Origin: Arenibacter algicola
GTDB lineage: Bacteria > Bacteroidota > Bacteroidia > Flavobacteriales > Flavobacteriaceae
Length of the DNA stretch: 64,000 bases
Assembly (NCBI RefSeq): GCF_000733925.1
Contig: NZ_JPOO01000001.1
Location: 62,001-126,000 of the forward strand
Direction: 5' to 3'
Under the pieces are notes generated by a model. The model saw only the letters and a list, made by a program, of their open reading frames with translations. It was not told the DNA's origin and searched no databases. Positions 17,462 through 26,703 of the stretch are shown here, in pieces. The position numbers were made by a program, and so were the translations under genes. Each line of letters begins with the position of its first letter. Positions within the stretch are counted from its first letter, which is position 1.

Positions 17462-17665
17462 TTATTTTGTGAATATAAATTCTGTAATGGGCTTAGGGCT
17501 GTGTTGCCTAGGTTTCTCCATATTTTCCAGTTTTATCAATTGTTTTAGGACCGGGATAGGTTCTTATTAAGATGAAAGAGGCCGGATTGGTAGATTCCGA
17601 CTTTTTGGTTCACCTCAATTTTAACGTCTAAAATTATGCTGGCATGCGCATCTTTATTATTTTAG

Positions 17666-17679
17666 CGTAATCGATTACA
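17666..17679. promoter_or_regulatory. LacI-type operator upstream of GH28
   Basis: CGTAATCGATTACA contains the perfect 12-base palindrome GTAATCGATTAC (17667-17678). It matches the sites upstream of susC, GH31, GH106, CE8 and uxaB. It ends only 14 bases before the GH28 start codon, so a bound repressor would block the start region. The cognate regulator is inferred to be the LacI protein at 40350. Confidence 0.75.
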
Positions 17680-17692
17680 TGAATTTAATATT

Positions 17693-19123
17693 ATGATAAC
17701 CAGACAACTATTTTCCATAGGTATATTTCTCTTTTTTCTAATTTCAGGTCTTACCCTTAACTCTTGCAAGGAAGCACCAAAAAAGCAATCGGAGGTTGTT
17801 GATGTATTTGCAGCGGCCGATAGGATTGTCAACGATATTGTTGTGCCGGAATTTCCCGACAGGAATTATAGTATTATGGATTTTGGAGCAGTACCCGATG
17901 GTACTACCGATAATACCCAAGCCATTAAACTGGCCATTGAAAGTTGCCACACCGCGGGTGGCGGCAAGGTAATTGTTCCTTCAGGCCGTTTCTTGACCGG
18001 ACCCATACATTTAAAGAGTAATGTTAACCTGCATTTGGAGGAAGGGGCCGTGGTTTTGTTTTCCAAAGATTCCAAAGCCTATTTGCCAGTGGTGCATACT
18101 TCTTATGAAGGGGTGGAGCTCATGAATTACTCTCCACTTATTTATGCCTACAAGCAAAAGAATATTGCAGTAACCGGGAAGGGTATTTTTGATGGTCAAG
18201 CGGATAAAGCAAATTGGTGGCCATGGTGTGGCGCGGAGAGATATGGTTATATTGATGGTGAACCTCAACAAAAGGATGACCATAACTTGCCCAGGTTACG
18301 TAAGATGAATGAAGAGGCTACACCGGTTGTAGACCGTTTGTTTGGGGAAGGTTACCAATTGCGTCCAAGCTTTTTTGAACCTTTCGAGTGTGAAAATATT
18401 CTGGTTAAAGGGGTAACTTTTACCAATGCTCCTTTTTGGGTGATGCACCCTATTAAATCAAACAATATTACCATTGATGGGGTAACGGTAAAAAGTCATG
18501 GGCCCAATAATGATGGATGCGATCCTGAGTATTCCAAAAACGTTCGTATCGCCAATTGTGTTTTTGATACCGGAGACGATTGTATTGCCATTAAGTCTGG
18601 GAGAAATGATGAAGGAAGAAGGGTTAATATACCGAGTGAAAATATTGTTGTAGAGAACTGCGAAATGAAGGATGGTCACGGTGGTGTTGTTATTGGAAGT
18701 GAAATTTCTGCTGGAGTAAGGAATGTTTATGTTAGAAACTGTAATATGGATAGCCCCAATCTGGATAGGGCCATTCGCATAAAGACCAATACGCTGAGAG
18801 GGGGTTTTGTAGAAAATGTTTTTGTGAAAAATATTAAGGTCGGACAAGTAAAGGAGGCGGTGCTCAAAATTAATACCTACTACGCCATTTATGCCAATCA
18901 GGAAGGCGATTTTATTCCTTCGATCAAAAATATCCATTTAGAGGATGTTGAGGTGGAAAATGGTGGGGAATATGGAATTTTAATTAAAGGAAGGGTGGAG
19001 AGCCCGGTTGAAAATGTTACCCTGACCAATGTTCATATAAAAGGAGCCAAAACGCCGCTATCAGTTGAAAATTCACAACCCATTATCTTTAAGAATACCA
19101 CTATTAACGGAGTTGACTATTAA
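17693..19123 (+). CDS. Glycoside hydrolase family 28 polygalacturonase lipoprotein
   Basis: This should hydrolyse alpha-1,4 bonds of polygalacturonan or rhamnogalacturonan. A lipoprotein signal precedes Cys25 (LTLNSC), placing it on a membrane surface. The beta-helix carries all GH28 signatures: PNNDGCD (Asp274), DTGDDC (Asp295, Asp296), GHGG (His329) and RIK (362-364). At 476 residues it is normal for Bacteroidota GH28. It is the first gene of an operon with DUF4861 (27-base gap) and GH105, under the operator at 17666. Endo- versus exo-action cannot be told from sequence by eye. Confidence 0.95.
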   Translation: MITRQLFSIGIFLFFLISGLTLNSCKEAPKKQSEVVDVFAAADRIVNDIVVPEFPDRNYSIMDFGAVPDGTTDNTQAIKLAIESCHTAGGGKVIVPSGRFLTGPIHLKSNVNLHLEEGAVVLFSKDSKAYLPVVHTSYEGVELMNYSPLIYAYKQKNIAVTGKGIFDGQADKANWWPWCGAERYGYIDGEPQQKDDHNLPRLRKMNEEATPVVDRLFGEGYQLRPSFFEPFECENILVKGVTFTNAPFWVMHPIKSNNITIDGVTVKSHGPNNDGCDPEYSKNVRIANCVFDTGDDCIAIKSGRNDEGRRVNIPSENIVVENCEMKDGHGGVVIGSEISAGVRNVYVRNCNMDSPNLDRAIRIKTNTLRGGFVENVFVKNIKVGQVKEAVLKINTYYAIYANQEGDFIPSIKNIHLEDVEVENGGEYGILIKGRVESPVENVTLTNVHIKGAKTPLSVENSQPIIFKNTTINGVDY

Positions 19124-19150
19124 ACTATAACTAACCATTACTAAGATCTC

Positions 19151-20161
19151 ATGAAAAAAATTACAATTTTATGTCTCGCCTTTTTGGCATTGATGGCTTG
19201 TAAAGAGAAAGCATCCAAAAACGACATCAATACTGATGTAGAGGAAAATGCCGTGCATTTTGCCGGTAAACCGCTTAAAACCTATGCTGAAATATCCATA
19301 AAGGAAGGCGGGGAATGGAACGGAAGAAAATATGTGGGCGGGGATAGCTTTAAGAATGTACAGGAACTTCAAGTTCCAAAAAATCATACAGACCATTCTT
19401 TTTTTATCCGCTATGAGGGACCGGGATGGGAAAACAATCAAGTTGGTTACAGGTTGTATTTGGACTGGAGAAACGCCATAGATATCTATGGCAAGAAAGT
19501 AGATTCTTTGGTGTTGCCCTATGTTGGCCAAGATGGTTTTGACTCCTATCATGAACCCGCCGCCTGGGGGCAGGATATTTTAAAGGCGGGAAAATCTATG
19601 GGAATAGGGGGTTACGGCAGATTGGTAAACGATACGGTTGCCCATTTTAGAAAGGTAGATAACACCTATGCCAGAATTGAAAACTCGGAAAATAGCTCCT
19701 CTGTACATATTGATTATGAGGGGTGGGATACCGGCGATGAGCGCATAGATTTGGATGTGGTATTGACCATTTATCAGGAAGACAGGTTTACCAAAGCAAC
19801 ATTGACGCCCTCCAAGGATATTTCCGGTATATGTACGGGAATAGTAAAATTCGATGATATACCTTTAATTAAAAAGGATGGGGTAAAATGGGCGTATATT
19901 GCAACTTATGGCACCCAAACTTTGGCCACAGAAACCGATAAATTGGGTATGGCTGTTTTTTATAAAATCGATGAGGTGGTGGAGCAAAAGGAAGGGGTCA
20001 ATGACCACCTTATAGTTTTTAAACCGACCACGGAAAAAATTGCTTACTACTTTCTCGGAGCATGGGATCAGGAACCCAATGGGATAAAGGACCAGGCTTC
20101 GTTTATTTTGGATTTGGATAAAAAACTGGAAAAACTAAATACAACCAACTTGTTAAACTGA
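19151..20161 (+). CDS. DUF4861-family lipoprotein of the pectin locus
   Basis: The 336-residue protein has a lipoprotein signal (LALMAC, Cys17). It contains the DUF4861 core: FIRYEGPGWENNQVGYRLYL, then DWRNAIDIYGKK, and AAWGQDILKAGKSMGIGGYG. The family recurs in pectin and rhamnogalacturonan loci of Bacteroidota and looks carbohydrate-binding or enzymatic, but I cannot give a reaction. It lies between GH28 and GH105 in one operon (six bases before the latter). A second, longer member sits at 23160-24443. The repeated pairing with GH105 suggests related substrates. Confidence 0.85.
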   Translation: MKKITILCLAFLALMACKEKASKNDINTDVEENAVHFAGKPLKTYAEISIKEGGEWNGRKYVGGDSFKNVQELQVPKNHTDHSFFIRYEGPGWENNQVGYRLYLDWRNAIDIYGKKVDSLVLPYVGQDGFDSYHEPAAWGQDILKAGKSMGIGGYGRLVNDTVAHFRKVDNTYARIENSENSSSVHIDYEGWDTGDERIDLDVVLTIYQEDRFTKATLTPSKDISGICTGIVKFDDIPLIKKDGVKWAYIATYGTQTLATETDKLGMAVFYKIDEVVEQKEGVNDHLIVFKPTTEKIAYYFLGAWDQEPNGIKDQASFILDLDKKLEKLNTTNLLN

Positions 20162-20167
20162 TAAATC

Positions 20168-21415
20168 ATGAAAAATTCAAGAACTTTTCTCTCTGCCTTT
20201 GTTATAGTTATTGGTTTATGGGCCACTTCTTGTAAGGAGGCAAAAGATAAATCCAAAGAAACTAATACGGCAACCACGGCCGAATTATTGGTTCCCGAAG
20301 ATTTAAAATGGTCGGAGAGAATGTTGATTTCTGAAATTGAACGTTTTCCCGATGCCACCAAACTCGACTTTGTAGATAAACCCCGATGGAGCTATACCAA
20401 CGGCTTGGTCCTATCTGCCGCTATCAAGGTTTACGAACAGACCAACAAGCAAGAATATTACGATTATATCTATGCGTATGCCGATGATTTAATAGATAGT
20501 ACAGGGACTATAAAAACATACTCCCTGGAAGACCAGAATTTGGATATGATCAAGTCCGGGGATGTTTTGCTATACCTTTACGATAAGACAGGGGAAGAGC
20601 GTTTTCTAAAAGCCATGCAGACCTTGAGTAGCCAAATGGAGTCCCAGCCCAGAACTTCGGATGGTGGTTTTTGGCACAAAAAGCGATATCCTTACCAAAT
20701 GTGGTTGGACGGGCTGTATATGGCAGAACCTTTTCACGCCCGTTACACTAACCTATTTGAAAATGATCCTACTGAGGCCAAAATAATCTACGATGACATT
20801 TTACTTCAATTCGATTTGATCCAAAAGCATAGTCGTGATGAAAAAACGGGCCTTTTATACCATGGATGGGATGAAAGTAGGGAGCAAAGATGGGCAGATA
20901 AAAAGACTGGGACCTCCCCGCATTTCTGGTCCAGGGCTATGGGTTGGTACGGAATGGCCATGGTAGATGTTCTGGATTTTTTACCTGAGGATCACCCTGG
21001 GCGCGATAGAATAATTACCTACCTCAATCAATTTGCCGAAGCTGTAACCAACTATCAGGATGAATCAGGTCTATGGTACCAGGTGCTGGACCAAGGTAAT
21101 CGTGAAGGTAACTATTTGGAGGCATCTGGTAGTGCAATGTTCACCTACGCCTTTGCAAAAGGCGCCCAGAAAGGATATTTGCCCGAAAAATATTTAGAGG
21201 TCGCGGAAAAGGCCTATGCCGGAATATTGGATAATCTAATTTCTATTGAGGATAACGGTGTGGTTAATCTAAATCAAGTTTGCGGTGTGGCCGGTTTGGG
21301 AGGGGATCCGTATAGGGATGGTTCGTATGAATATTATGTAAACGAAATTATTCGCCCCAACGACCCTAAGGGAACCGGACCGTTTATATTGGCGAGTTTA
21401 GTACTGAATAAATAA
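20168..21415 (+). CDS. GH105 unsaturated rhamnogalacturonyl hydrolase (lipoprotein)
   Basis: This should remove the 4,5-unsaturated galacturonyl residue from the non-reducing end of oligosaccharides made by pectin or rhamnogalacturonan lyases. The 415 residues include a lipoprotein signal (WATSC, Cys22) and an alpha/alpha barrel with MWLDGLYMAEPF (about 178-189), WSRAMGWYGMAMVDVL and SGSAMFTYAFAKGAQKGYL, all typical of GH88/GH105. It is the last gene of the GH28 operon. Two further GH105 genes lie at 21774 and 36049; they differ enough in motif context to suggest different linkages. No matching lyase is in the window. Confidence 0.92.
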   Translation: MKNSRTFLSAFVIVIGLWATSCKEAKDKSKETNTATTAELLVPEDLKWSERMLISEIERFPDATKLDFVDKPRWSYTNGLVLSAAIKVYEQTNKQEYYDYIYAYADDLIDSTGTIKTYSLEDQNLDMIKSGDVLLYLYDKTGEERFLKAMQTLSSQMESQPRTSDGGFWHKKRYPYQMWLDGLYMAEPFHARYTNLFENDPTEAKIIYDDILLQFDLIQKHSRDEKTGLLYHGWDESREQRWADKKTGTSPHFWSRAMGWYGMAMVDVLDFLPEDHPGRDRIITYLNQFAEAVTNYQDESGLWYQVLDQGNREGNYLEASGSAMFTYAFAKGAQKGYLPEKYLEVAEKAYAGILDNLISIEDNGVVNLNQVCGVAGLGGDPYRDGSYEYYVNEIIRPNDPKGTGPFILASLVLNK

Positions 21416-21773
21416 TTATTGGAAAAGGATCCTCTTTTGACCTAGGAAGAAAACTAGCAGAGACCTTATTCCTTTTCTGAACGGACAAGTGTATCAACTA
21501 TTTCATGATAAATTGAAGAACTATTTAACATGAAATAGTTGAAAATTGCAACATTGTCACAGGCCATTTTGGTGTTGGCGCCTCTTTCAAGGTAGCCGAC
21601 TGTAAGCTTCAAGGCCTGGGTTTACCTGGTATGGAATTTCACGGATAAAAATGACAAGGGCGATGGCCCTAGGGCTATTTCCTTTAATTTCTCTAGGCAT
21701 ACCACCGCCTATAGGCAACTAAATATGATATAATGTTTTAGTTCTTTGAGGGCTTGGTCCACTAATTAAAATC
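21416..21773. other. Intergenic stretch with a 14-base inverted repeat and a possible gene fragment
   Basis: TCAACTATTTCATG (21494-21507) pairs perfectly with CATGAAATAGTTGA (21529-21542) around a 21-base loop. It could serve as a terminator for the converging operons or be an element end. Further on, the + frame at 21605-21733 reads SFKAWVYLVWNFTDKNDKGD, then about 20 more residues to a stop. It is protein-like in composition but has no start, and is probably the tail of a lost gene. I cannot name its family. Confidence 0.45.
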
Positions 21774-23141
21774 TTATTTCCTCACTTTCAATTGTAGGGA
21801 ACTGTCGTTTATCTCAAAATCATTATTTTTCAATAAGTGTATTATCTCGGCACCGGCCAGCATTACGGGACCGTATCCGTGAGCCGCAAACACATTGATG
21901 GGCCTATAGAAATAAAAGGCTGGATCAAAACCCATTCCAGTACCTACACAGGTGCCCTCTACCTGTCCTTTGGAATTCACCTTTGTGGCAACGGCATTCC
22001 AGCCCAATAAGGCTACTGGTGAATAGGCCAGTTTATCAATATATCCCCTATTTATGGCCCTCGCTATTGCATAGGTATAAATGGCAGTTGCGGAAGTTTC
22101 CAAATAGGTATCGTTTCGGTCTATAAGCTGGTGCCAAAATCCTGTTCCGTCTTGATATGGTGCCAATCCCTTTATATGGTTACGTAATTGAGTCAACACC
22201 TTAGGGTATCCAGGATGGTTTTGTGGCAATACTTCCAGTAGTTCCACCATAGTCATTACCGCCCAACCGTTAGCTCTGGCCCAATGATATTGCGGGTGCT
22301 CTTCCATTGACATTACCCAGCCATGCATATACAAACCGTTTTCCTTATTGAACATACGCTCGGAAAACTGGGCCAATTGTTTTACGGCATCGTCATAATA
22401 TTTTGCTTCCCCAGTCAATTTACCCATTTGGGCCAATGCCGGGACGCTCATGAATAGATCATCTAGCCATAAAGTATTGGGTTGCGGTCTATTTCTGGCC
22501 AGGGTTCCGTCTGAAAACCTAAATTCCTTGTTGCTTATATAATCTATAAAATTATCTATGAGCGGCCTTAGGTCTGCTTTAATACCTGCCCTTTCCGCCT
22601 TGATCATGGCTGCACAGATAGCACCTGCGTCATCCAAGGCATGGGGTTTAAGAACAGAGGATATGGGAGAGGGGAAATCCTTATTCTTTTTAAGTTGTTC
22701 CCAATAAAAGGGGGCAATGTCGGCTATGAGCTTAATCCTATCATTAGTGTAGTTGGTATATTTAGGGTTGCCAGTAGCCTCTGAGGCCAATAACATACCA
22801 GCATAGGTAACACCCCATTCGTAACTGGTAAGTCGGAATGCACCAGGGGCGAAAATGGTATTTTCATCCAGCTTTTTTAGGTTGGTAACTTCCTTATTGG
22901 ACTTACTGTCTACTAAGGTTGCGGGCGTTGAAGCATCCAAAAAATTATACACCCTATCCAAGGTTGCAGTGATTTCTTCTACAGATTTGGCACCGTAGGG
23001 GGTGGGGTAGTCCGGTTGTAACAAATGTAGGGGAGTGGTAACATCATTGGCAGGCTCCTGAGCTATAGTTTCCGTTTGTGCAGAAAGTGCCAATAGTAGG
23101 ATGGACAAATTATTGATATTTATACGTTTAGGTAAATTCAT
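21774..23141 (-). CDS. GH105 family unsaturated glucuronyl/rhamnogalacturonyl hydrolase
   Basis: A second GH105-type enzyme. A TTG at 23159 would extend the frame by six residues, but the ATG at 23141 gives a clean signal peptide (LLLALSAQTETIAQ) and is preferred. Family segments are LWLDDLFMSVPALAQMG, HWARANGWAVMTMVELLEVL and YLETSATAIYTYAIARAINR. It probably acts in the periplasm on unsaturated oligogalacturonides or rhamnogalacturonides. It follows a DUF4861 gene in a two-gene operon, mirroring the DUF4861-GH105 order at 19151-21415. Exact substrate is not determinable here. Confidence 0.9.
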   Translation of the reverse strand: MNLPKRININNLSILLLALSAQTETIAQEPANDVTTPLHLLQPDYPTPYGAKSVEEITATLDRVYNFLDASTPATLVDSKSNKEVTNLKKLDENTIFAPGAFRLTSYEWGVTYAGMLLASEATGNPKYTNYTNDRIKLIADIAPFYWEQLKKNKDFPSPISSVLKPHALDDAGAICAAMIKAERAGIKADLRPLIDNFIDYISNKEFRFSDGTLARNRPQPNTLWLDDLFMSVPALAQMGKLTGEAKYYDDAVKQLAQFSERMFNKENGLYMHGWVMSMEEHPQYHWARANGWAVMTMVELLEVLPQNHPGYPKVLTQLRNHIKGLAPYQDGTGFWHQLIDRNDTYLETSATAIYTYAIARAINRGYIDKLAYSPVALLGWNAVATKVNSKGQVEGTCVGTGMGFDPAFYFYRPINVFAAHGYGPVMLAGAEIIHLLKNNDFEINDSSLQLKVRK

Positions 23142-23159
23142 TTTCTTTTTAATTTTCAA

Positions 23160-24443
23160 TTAATTTTTTACTTCTATTTCGACCACAGCGGAGAGTTGCC
23201 CGGTTAGTTTTTTTAGATAATCCGTAAAGTAGGTTTCGTTACTAAATTTTTCGTCGCTTAGTTCCCATCCGGCAATGGCATAATAGCTTACAGGTTGGTT
23301 GTCCTCGATTTTAAGTTTAGCTAGAAAACTATTGGAAAGCGGTCCGGTTTTTGGGGCTTGGGTAAATCCCAAATATTTGTCTTTTGGCAATATCAAGGCC
23401 ATGCCCAACCACCATTCCTTGTTATAGGTCTGTTTGTCATGAGTGTACAAAACCACGTATTTACTGTTTTCATCAAGAACGCCCAATGAATGGTCCGTAT
23501 TAATGTTCACCAGTCCAACGGCTAAATCTTCATCGCCTGTAAGTCCGGATACGGATACCGTATTTTTAAAACCATAGATGCCCGGCCAGATAGAGGTGGT
23601 TTCCTTTACCGAATAGGTCCTGTTATTGGGCTTCCAATTATTATAGCCATAGGATATTATGGAATTTACCGGTCCCTCGACATCTATGTGGAAGGTAGTT
23701 TTTTCCACATTGTTTATAGAATCTTCCACGGTTACTCCCAACCTCATGTACTCGGTTTCGTTGATAAGGGCATATCCGCCCAATCCTACAGAGTTGCCAA
23801 CCGCAAGAATGTCCCTGCCCCAATCTTCCATAACGTGGTAGTTATCCTCCACGGCACCAGCGGCATCTAGACCAACATCCTCGGGAGACATGCTGCTAGT
23901 CTTTTTGCCGAAAAGGTCCTTTGCATTCCTGCCGTCCAAATAATGTCTAAACCCCACCCTATCATTTTCCCAAGATGGGCCATCTGTCTGATATTGCTGA
24001 TAACCTAGGCTTTTGGGCAGTTCATTGGCCAACATGGTTTCATTGGTAGCTGGTTGCACAGCTTTGTCCGCAGACGTTCTTTTGCCAAACCTGACACTTG
24101 TTCTGGGCTCGTAAATAGGTTCATTATCCGTCCAAATAAGTGTAATAGCCTTTGATTCTTTTGGCATAAAATCGGCCACAAAAAAAAGCTCGTCCCATTG
24201 TCCGTCCATATCCGTATCATTGAGCTGTGATGGAATGGTATCTGTTTGGGATAAAACAAGGGGATACCTTACAAGGCTGTCGTTCAGTGACAGTAATTTT
24301 TTCCCAATGGAAATGGGCTTGTCCACTAATTCCACCTCTGATGTATTGGTCAATTGTATGAGCTGGCCTTTTTCTTTTACCTCTTTACATGAAATAAAGG
24401 CGAGTGGCAGAATAAACGAGAGCGAATAAATGCATGTTTTCAT
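23160..24443 (-). CDS. DUF4861-family lipoprotein, second copy
   Basis: The 427-residue protein has a lipoprotein signal (LAFISC, Cys19). It is longer than the copy at 19151, with about 90 extra N-terminal residues. It keeps the DUF4861 core: DGPSWENDRVGFRHYLDGRN and MEDWGRDILAVGNSVGLGGY. Activity of the family is unknown. It is the first gene of a two-gene unit with GH105. No copy of the locus operator is seen just upstream (24444-24655), unlike the other units, so it may depend on susCD read-through past the hairpin at 24656 or have a separate promoter. Confidence 0.85.
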   Translation of the reverse strand: MKTCIYSLSFILPLAFISCKEVKEKGQLIQLTNTSEVELVDKPISIGKKLLSLNDSLVRYPLVLSQTDTIPSQLNDTDMDGQWDELFFVADFMPKESKAITLIWTDNEPIYEPRTSVRFGKRTSADKAVQPATNETMLANELPKSLGYQQYQTDGPSWENDRVGFRHYLDGRNAKDLFGKKTSSMSPEDVGLDAAGAVEDNYHVMEDWGRDILAVGNSVGLGGYALINETEYMRLGVTVEDSINNVEKTTFHIDVEGPVNSIISYGYNNWKPNNRTYSVKETTSIWPGIYGFKNTVSVSGLTGDEDLAVGLVNINTDHSLGVLDENSKYVVLYTHDKQTYNKEWWLGMALILPKDKYLGFTQAPKTGPLSNSFLAKLKIEDNQPVSYYAIAGWELSDEKFSNETYFTDYLKKLTGQLSAVVEIEVKN

Positions 24444-24655
24444 AGGGTTGTTATTAGTTAATTAAATATAGAATTACTGCTGTAATATGTGCCCAATCTA
24501 CTGGGTTAGGTAAATTTATTACCTATTGATAGCCAAAATCAACAATGGGAGCGGGTTATCATTATATTTGAAAGTTAACGAATTCTCGGTGGAAAACAGT
24601 CATTTTAGCTTCCCGTATTTTTCCGTTTGTAGTCAATTTTTAGCTACTTCAAAAA

Positions 24656-24684
24656 AAGAGTCCCAATTTCTGGTCGGGACTCTT
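24656..24684. terminator. Hairpin terminator after susD
   Basis: AAGAGTCCC (24656-24664) pairs perfectly with GGGACTCTT (24676-24684), with A/T-rich flanks. On the minus strand a T-run follows, so it would end the susC-susD transcript. It separates susCD from the DUF4861-GH105 unit. Confidence 0.7.
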
Positions 24685-24723
24685 AAAAACTAAATTAACT
24701 CAACCAATTATTATTTTTAATGA

Positions 24724-26664
24724 TCAATACCCTGGATTCTGCATTGCCGACTTTTCATCAGCGGTCAATGTACGACCTTCTGTATATACGCCGTCCCGGA
24801 ATGTTTGTGGTATAGGTCTTAAGTTGTGGAAATCTTGAATATTTGGGGCTGCTTCAGGGTTATAAGCCCTAGCTCTGGCCACCAGTGTTTTGGTGCGACT
24901 TAAATCTTCCCAGCGGTGCCATTCACCACAAAGTTCCCTAGTGCGCTCATTTAAAACCAAACATAGCATTCGATCATATTCGCTGGTATAGCCTAATTTG
25001 GCAATGATGGCCTCATCTTCTGCGGGTAAACTCCCAAGGTCACCAATTGTTAGGTCGGTTGCAGAGGTAGTAACCGGAATATTATTTGATTCGTAATATG
25101 AATTTTCGTTCATAAATGAATTATCGGAAAAAGGCTGGGAAAATTCTGAGGTAGGGTAAGCGGCCGCACCATCGGTGTAATAGGAACGGTCTTCTCCACC
25201 TTTATAGGAAGCGCGGTTACGAACGGTATTAATGTATGCCAAGGCATCACCAAATGCATTTTGACGAATTTTTGCTTCTGCAGCCATAAGATAGGTTTCT
25301 GCGGAACGCGCCAAAATTTCGTCTCGCAGTCCCCTGTTATCATTAATAGATGTTCTGGCGGCATCAAAATGTTTTGTCAAAGAAGGAAATCTGGGATCTT
25401 TCAACAATCCAATACCATCGGCTGCGTAGGCCACATAAACATGGGGGATAGTTTTGCCATTATAAAGGATATTGGGATTGTTATTGTTTTTTGTAAAGCT
25501 GAAACGATTGTCATCAGGGGAATTAATGATATACATAATGCCCAAATCAACACCGGGAACATAATCGATACCATCAAAATTGCCACCTCTGTTTACACGG
25601 TGCTTGGTTCTAAAAGTCTTCCAAAATCGGGAATCGTTAATGTGATCAAAAACATCGTATGTAAAATAGGTGGCGGCAAGACGGCTATATGGGCGCATAC
25701 CTGTAAGGTCACGTTTCATCATTTGCATATCGTCATAACGCGCAGTGAATGGGACCGTACTAAAATTTGAAGTAGCAAGTGCCTTATCCCGCCCAAATTG
25801 TGCGGATAAAATTAATTCCGGCAAATACTCATTTGGGCCGTCGGGTTGGGTATAATCCCAAAGTTCTTGATAGTTGCTGGTCAATGGATGATTTGCAATT
25901 ACCTCCTCTGAAAGTTTGATAATTTGGGCAAGATCTGCCTCTTTTGTAGTAGTATTCCATGAATCGTTAATTTCACTTGCCCTCGTTAAATATGCTTTTG
26001 CAAGGTAATGAGCAGCGGCATCTTTGGTAATTTTGGCAGGTGCACCAACGTTATCCAGTAAATTATAGGCTTGGGTAAAATCATCCATTACTTGGGCAAG
26101 TACTTCCTCTGCACTGGCACGTGTAAATTCCAATTCCACAGTTGTACTTACCGAAAGTTTCAAAGGAACACCGCCATATTGTCTTACTAATTTTAAATAG
26201 TTGTAGGCACGTAGGAAATATCCTTCCCCTAGGGCGATCTGCTTTATTTCTGGATTTGTAGATTCGATGTTGGTTGCTGATTCAATCAATTGATTGGTTA
26301 AACCTATTCCCACATAAAAGTTATCCCATGGCTCTTCTGCCGTGGTTCTAATGGTGGTTATGGCAGAATTAAACCGACTGTCATAGTTATTCCATTGGCT
26401 ATTGGTATCATCGCCACCTACGTGGAACTCATCCGTACCATAATTAGTGGTTCCAAATTGTTGTTCGGATGGAAATGGTGAAGCCAGAACTTGATAATAA
26501 GCACCTATAGCCAAAGATCTAATTCCTTCCTCACTATTGAAATATTCCGTACTTCTTTGAGTGGTTAGTTGCTCGTCAAGAAAATCTTCATTGCAAGAAC
26601 TGACTAAACCTACTAGCACTAAGGCTGTAAATAAGTGAGTACAAAGGTTTTTATAATTTTTCAT
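24724..26664 (-). CDS. susD: SusD/RagB-family glycan-binding lipoprotein
   Basis: This is the surface glycan-binding partner of SusC. The frame extends to an ATG at 26700, but the ATG at 26664 directly precedes a proper lipoprotein signal (LVGLVSSC) followed by NEDFLDEQ, typical of SusD N-termini, and is preferred. About 646 residues is large but normal for SusD proteins of complex pectin loci. Motifs include GEGYFLRAYNYLKLVRQYGG and the C-terminal LVLNERTRELCGEWHRWEDL. It follows susC by under 40 bases in the same transcript. The ligand is inferred as a pectic oligosaccharide from the neighbouring enzymes. Confidence 0.95.
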   Translation of the reverse strand: MKNYKNLCTHLFTALVLVGLVSSCNEDFLDEQLTTQRSTEYFNSEEGIRSLAIGAYYQVLASPFPSEQQFGTTNYGTDEFHVGGDDTNSQWNNYDSRFNSAITTIRTTAEEPWDNFYVGIGLTNQLIESATNIESTNPEIKQIALGEGYFLRAYNYLKLVRQYGGVPLKLSVSTTVELEFTRASAEEVLAQVMDDFTQAYNLLDNVGAPAKITKDAAAHYLAKAYLTRASEINDSWNTTTKEADLAQIIKLSEEVIANHPLTSNYQELWDYTQPDGPNEYLPELILSAQFGRDKALATSNFSTVPFTARYDDMQMMKRDLTGMRPYSRLAATYFTYDVFDHINDSRFWKTFRTKHRVNRGGNFDGIDYVPGVDLGIMYIINSPDDNRFSFTKNNNNPNILYNGKTIPHVYVAYAADGIGLLKDPRFPSLTKHFDAARTSINDNRGLRDEILARSAETYLMAAEAKIRQNAFGDALAYINTVRNRASYKGGEDRSYYTDGAAAYPTSEFSQPFSDNSFMNENSYYESNNIPVTTSATDLTIGDLGSLPAEDEAIIAKLGYTSEYDRMLCLVLNERTRELCGEWHRWEDLSRTKTLVARARAYNPEAAPNIQDFHNLRPIPQTFRDGVYTEGRTLTADEKSAMQNPGY

Positions 26665-26703
26665 GATTATTGTTCTTTTTAAATTATTTGAATTTTTCAT
26701 TGA

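Noticed and set aside
18458..18937. 159-residue open frame on the - strand
   Set aside because: It is antisense to the clear GH28 gene; its length reflects repeated beta-helix codons.
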